A stretch of 64,000 bases of DNA from Candidatus Aminicenantota bacterium (GTDB lineage Bacteria; Acidobacteriota; Aminicenantia; UBA2199), in contig CP070627.1 in NCBI GenBank assembly GCA_020355945.1, forward strand, positions 4,638,727-4,702,726. Direction: 5' to 3'. Numbering within the stretch: the stretch's first letter is position 1; each line of letters starts with the position of its first letter. Under the pieces are notes generated by a model. It was not told where the DNA came from. It made no database searches and saw only the letters and a list, made by a program, of their open reading frames with translations. Both the position numbers and the translations under genes were made by a program. This document shows positions 61,601 to 64,000 of the stretch, piece after piece.

Positions 61601-64000
61601 TTTTTCTCCTGCTGCCAGGGCAAGGCCTTTGATTTTCTTCAAAATCTTTTCTCCCGGCAATTTCCCTTCATTTTCAAGCATCCCCTTGATCAGTTCACTG
61701 AGGGTAATTTCTCCTTCTCCCATCACCACCAGGTCAATATTGACATCCTGTAGAATCGCTTTGTAATCGCTTGTGGCATAAGGACCACCAGCAATAATCG
61801 GCACTTCTATTCCCCAATGCCGGATCATGGCTGCTGTCCTGTGAAAAAATCTCCTGTAATAGGTTAAAGTGCGGATTCCAATGACGTCAGGTGAAAATTC
61901 CTCCACCAGGACTTTTAATTCGTTATAATTATCAAAATCGATCCTGGATTTGGCGATTTTTCCGGTTATTCGGTCCCCAAACTGTTTGTCCAGGTAGGTC
62001 ATAATATACATCAGTCCCAAAGGCGCCTCCACCACATCGTAGAGCATATTACTGCTGTGAGCACTGAAAAATTGGGACAGGTCCAGCAGTAAAATCCTTA
62101 GTGCGTTGGCTGCGGTAGATTTTGGCTTAAAATGTTCTTTCAGCTTCCTATTGAAACCAGGAACCATGACGCTTTTCTCTTCCAGGAAGTCTTCCCTTCC
62201 CAGTTCCTTCCTGGAGATCCCGGTAAATTCCAATAGATCATCAAAGCATTGAATATCAACTGGCAGATAGCTGTTGTATTTTTGTACCAGTTCATCTTCT
62301 GATAACACCTTTAACTGGAAAGGAAGCACGTGGACCAGCCGTTCCTTTGACAAAAAATACTCATCGAGGAATTCTGACTGGTACTTTATAGTAAAACTTT
62401 TATCAAAGGGTAAGGTGTCGGGGAGTTCGTGATAGGCAAGGTCGGCGGAAGTGGAAATGGCTTCGGGGGAAATCCCGTTCTCAAGGGCCAGTTTCTCCAT
62501 TTCCGTATTTTGATAAATTTTTAAAATATTGACGTAGGGGAAATGAATCCATTTGATTTTCTTGATAAATTCCAGTGTCATCCGTGCTTCTGTTTCGGTT
62601 TCGGTGGGAAAGCCGTGCATGGTATTCAGTTCTAAAATAACCTGGGGATATTTTTTACTGATATACGCCATATTTTCGAAAAATTTTTCCAGGTTTAAAT
62701 TTTTGCCAATCAATTTTTGCAACCGGGACGAAGCGGTCTCCAGGGCCATTGCCATTCGTAGGGTCCCGGCTTTTACCATCAGGTCGATATAATCCCTGGT
62801 TAAAATATCACCCCTCAGACATAAAGAAAGTTGAAGGTCTAATCCATGTCCAATGATCAATTCAAAAAACCTGGTGGTGTTTTTTACATTCAAATTGAAA
62901 ACATCATCCAGGAAAACAAACCGGCGGACGCCCATATTGTAATAAAGCTGGACTTCTGAAAACATATTCTCGGCTGAACGGGTTTCCTGTTTATTGGGCC
63001 AGATTTTATGGCAATAGGCACAGTGAAATGGGCAGCCGCGGGTTCCCAGCATTGAAATGCTGTGTTTGATCAGTGACTGGCCAATATACCGGTGGTATTT
63101 CTCATAATTAACCAATGAACGGTCAGGGATGGGTAAACGGTCCAGCTCGGTTATGATGGGCCTGGGCTCGGTGAGATACACGTTCTGCCAGTTTAATTGG
63201 ATACCTTGTAAATCGAAAAATGAGTGATGTTCAATGATGGTGCTTTTTGTTAATAAAAGGAAGATGTTACAATCATTGAGTATCCCCAGGATACTGGCTT
63301 TGGGTGCTGCGGTATCGATGGGTACGTATGAACCGCCTGCTTTTAATATGCCAAAGATCCCGATTATCATATCCGGGGAACGGTCCATCATCAGGCCCAC
63401 CATAGCACCGGGTTTGACCCGTTTTTCCCGCAGGATAAAGGCCAGTTGGTTGGACTTTTTATTTAATTCCCTATAAGTCAAGGCATAGAGGGGGGCGCCT
63501 GGTGCGGGGTGTGTGTTCTGGTGTGCTTTGTGCCCGGTATCTTGCGCCCGGCCAACCACGGCAATATTGTCCGGGGTCCTCTCCACCTGGTCTTCAAACA
63601 ATTGATGAAGGGTTTTATCTTTGGGATAATATCCCCGGGTGTCATTAAACTCATACAATATTCTCTCTTTTTCTTCCTGGGTCAATATCTCGATGTCCGA
63701 TATCTTTTTTCCCGGGTTTTCCATCACCGACGATATGATCTTGTTGAAATATTGAATAAATCTTAAAATGGTTTCTTCTTTAAATAGCCTGGTGCAATAT
63801 TCGAATGAAAGATACAGGCTCTCTCCCCTTTCAATCACAGTCAGTGTCAGATCAAATTTCGATGTCCCGGGTTCAAAACGATAGGGTTTGATTTTCAAAT
63901 GCTCTCTTTCTTTTGTCGGTTCGGGCTCATCGAAAATATCCTGGAAAACAAAAATCACATCAAATAAGGGGTTTCGACTCAAATCCCTTTTCACTACTAT
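58643..64000 (-). CDS. NRPS-1 (5' part beyond window): C, A(Glu) with B12-radical SAM insert, PCP, terminal C
   Basis: The visible part has about 1785 residues; the ORF is still open at the right edge and the first residues seen (KRDLSRNPLFDV) are inside a condensation domain. The A domain is interrupted between A2 (GGSYVPID) and A3 (IFTSGSTGRPKG) by a B12-radical SAM unit. Its code reads D-A-K-D-I-G-V-V-D-K, one conservative change from the Glu code DAKDLGVVDK. The PCP serine codon is at 60143-60145 (GGHSLKAML). The terminal C domain reads HHVISDA, with Ala for the last Gly. The protein ends NEAESFGF. An in-frame dispersed repeat lies just before A7. Confidence 0.9.
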   Translation of the reverse strand: MVVKRDLSRNPLFDVIFVFQDIFDEPEPTKEREHLKIKPYRFEPGTSKFDLTLTVIERGESLYLSFEYCTRLFKEETILRFIQYFNKIISSVMENPGKKISDIEILTQEEKERILYEFNDTRGYYPKDKTLHQLFEDQVERTPDNIAVVGRAQDTGHKAHQNTHPAPGAPLYALTYRELNKKSNQLAFILREKRVKPGAMVGLMMDRSPDMIIGIFGILKAGGSYVPIDTAAPKASILGILNDCNIFLLLTKSTIIEHHSFFDLQGIQLNWQNVYLTEPRPIITELDRLPIPDRSLVNYEKYHRYIGQSLIKHSISMLGTRGCPFHCAYCHKIWPNKQETRSAENMFSEVQLYYNMGVRRFVFLDDVFNLNVKNTTRFFELIIGHGLDLQLSLCLRGDILTRDYIDLMVKAGTLRMAMALETASSRLQKLIGKNLNLEKFFENMAYISKKYPQVILELNTMHGFPTETETEARMTLEFIKKIKWIHFPYVNILKIYQNTEMEKLALENGISPEAISTSADLAYHELPDTLPFDKSFTIKYQSEFLDEYFLSKERLVHVLPFQLKVLSEDELVQKYNSYLPVDIQCFDDLLEFTGISRKELGREDFLEEKSVMVPGFNRKLKEHFKPKSTAANALRILLLDLSQFFSAHSSNMLYDVVEAPLGLMYIMTYLDKQFGDRITGKIAKSRIDFDNYNELKVLVEEFSPDVIGIRTLTYYRRFFHRTAAMIRHWGIEVPIIAGGPYATSDYKAILQDVNIDLVVMGEGEITLSELIKGMLENEGKLPGEKILKKIKGLALAAGEKGPGTAFARELLMSDVLNPGLPSEARVNPEPVNQPADPAYTIFTSGSTGRPKGVVLEHRNVTNLVTGLNERIYKSYNDPRKAALVSPVVFDASVKQVFAALVLGHSLYIVPEETRIDGDLLLQFYKKHQIDISDGTPIHLQLMLESIEMKHNQEKTGLKGGFTVKHFIIGGEALPRQQAADFLKAVEPHSPIITNVYGPTECCVDATSYKITTENINLPGDIPIGKPMLNHRVYILDKKNKLQPVGVAGELGIAGSGVARGYLNNSELTAERFMEIEVKVEEDGTGEAHELHEKNNKKFLRGGSGGAVFSKSAPPGRRRPKIYKTGDLAKWLPDGNILFLGRIDNQFKIRGYRIELGEIENRLLNHPGIKETVVLVGEEEKGDKYLCAYIVSHSECVISELRDYLSMELPDYMIPSYFEPLEKIPLTPNGKIDRKSLPKPGWKVVESYDAPRNKIEKKLAGIWAEVLGIGKDKISIHDIFFQLGGHSLKAMLLTSKIYRELNVKMHLTEVFKNPTIKSMSKYIESTGITIYTAIEPVEEKEYYPMSFQQKGLYFIQKFDPESISYNMPRAFMLKGDIQREKFEEALVGLINRHEILRMSFEMIDDQPVQVVHHDVMVEVEYYEMDVEEVRKAVMSFIKPFDLSMAPLMRVKLIKISDGNHLLFFDLHHVISDAFSDHVMISDFMKLYSNRHNELPPLRIHYSSYSQWHFRLIQSGELASQEAYWLKRFSDEIPLLTMATDFPRPGEKNFQGSRIHLKLDIELTNKIKKYLRESGTTLYILMLAVYTILLSKYSGQDDIVVGSPISGRTHPDLYNIIGLFANMLPMRNFPKENLRFQDFLKEVKTNAFNAYENQDYQFTELVAKLDIPKDLSRHPLFDAVLAVGTPEPGDSENEDFHVQRYDYEFSGLKFDLLLDAWEGEDSIHFNLNYSVSLYKSANAEKMLQHLAEILEKISEDDGVMLKDITISHALIRVESVFPGNEAESFGF
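60645..60720. repeat. Dispersed hairpin repeat inserted in frame in NRPS-1
   Basis: The 76-bp stretch from GGCCTCCGGCGGCCAG to CAAAAACTTTTTATTAT is almost the same as 30552-30620. On the coding strand it is read through without a stop as KKFLRGGSGGAVFSKSAPPG. It falls between the A6-A7 region and the A7 motif (YKTGDL). Confidence 0.85.
61550..63200 (-). other. Inserted B12-radical SAM unit in the Glu A domain of NRPS-1, domains in reversed order
   Basis: The order along the protein is linker LDRLPIPDRSLVNYEKY, radical SAM domain (RGCPFHCAYC, cysteine codons at 63011-63034), helical stretch, and cobalamin-binding domain (LRILLLDLSQF, VIGIRTLTYY, PIIAGGPYAT, MGEGEITL). The A domain then resumes at A3. 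It is clearly homologous to the unit in NRPS-3 across its whole length. Confidence 0.88.

Overview
The window reads as accessory biosynthetic DNA from an uncultured, probably anaerobic Gram-negative bacterium. Oxygen-sensitive enzymes (a glycyl radical enzyme, a 2-hydroxyacyl-CoA dehydratase-type protein, ten radical SAM units) point to anaerobiosis. An outer-membrane beta-barrel and a LolA-like periplasmic protein point to a Gram-negative envelope. The gene style resembles Candidatus Aminicenantes/Acidobacteriota genomes, but that is an impression and no marker gene supports it. Apart from one crotonase, every convincing gene lies on the minus strand, so biosynthetic order runs from high to low coordinates.

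Region A (1-27.6 kb) is an unrecognised biosynthetic cluster. Reading from its promoters, it holds an enoyl-CoA hydratase, two tandem KAS III-SDR fusion proteins, a divergent dienoyl-CoA isomerase-like crotonase, a FeeM-like N-acyltransferase and five stand-alone B12-binding radical SAM enzymes. It also holds a ThiF/MoeB-like E1 enzyme, a small membrane protein, an O-methyltransferase, an export set (DUF1302-type barrel, MMPL/RND pump, LolA-like protein), a GltS-type symporter and a LuxC-type reductase. It ends with a prolyl-carrier-protein cassette (PltE/RedW-like oxidase, PltF/RedM-like A domain with code DLLYIAFVCK, PCP), a second carrier protein and, at the window edge, a 2-hydroxyacyl-CoA dehydratase-family protein. 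The cassette predicts a pyrrole-2-carboxyl starter.

Region B (27.6-34 kb) holds hydroxyproline enzymes: a trans-3-hydroxyproline dehydratase-like protein, and HypD (trans-4-hydroxyproline dehydratase) with its activase. It also has a UPF0175/PIN toxin-antitoxin pair, recognisable promoters, dispersed hairpin repeats and a short broken secreted ORF.

Region C (34-64 kb, continuing past the right edge) is an NRPS-PKS assembly line in the order NRPS-1, radical SAM, NRPS-2, radical SAM, NRPS-3, PKS-TE. Specificity codes read by eye suggest Glu - X - Asp - Asp - Y, then a ketoreducing PKS module that would give a gamma-amino-beta-hydroxy acid end before release.

The most striking features are in region C. 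Two adenylation domains carry a complete B12-binding radical SAM unit between core motifs A2 and A3, with domain order reversed (radical SAM first, B12-binding second), which looks like a circular permutation. One of these A domains also carries a PRMT-like methyltransferase between A8 and A10. Four consecutive proteins, two NRPSs and two separate radical SAM enzymes, share a C-terminal F-x-F tail, while the NRPSs that follow begin with half a condensation domain. Together these suggest an assembly line in which radical methylation is built into, and docked onto, the NRPS.
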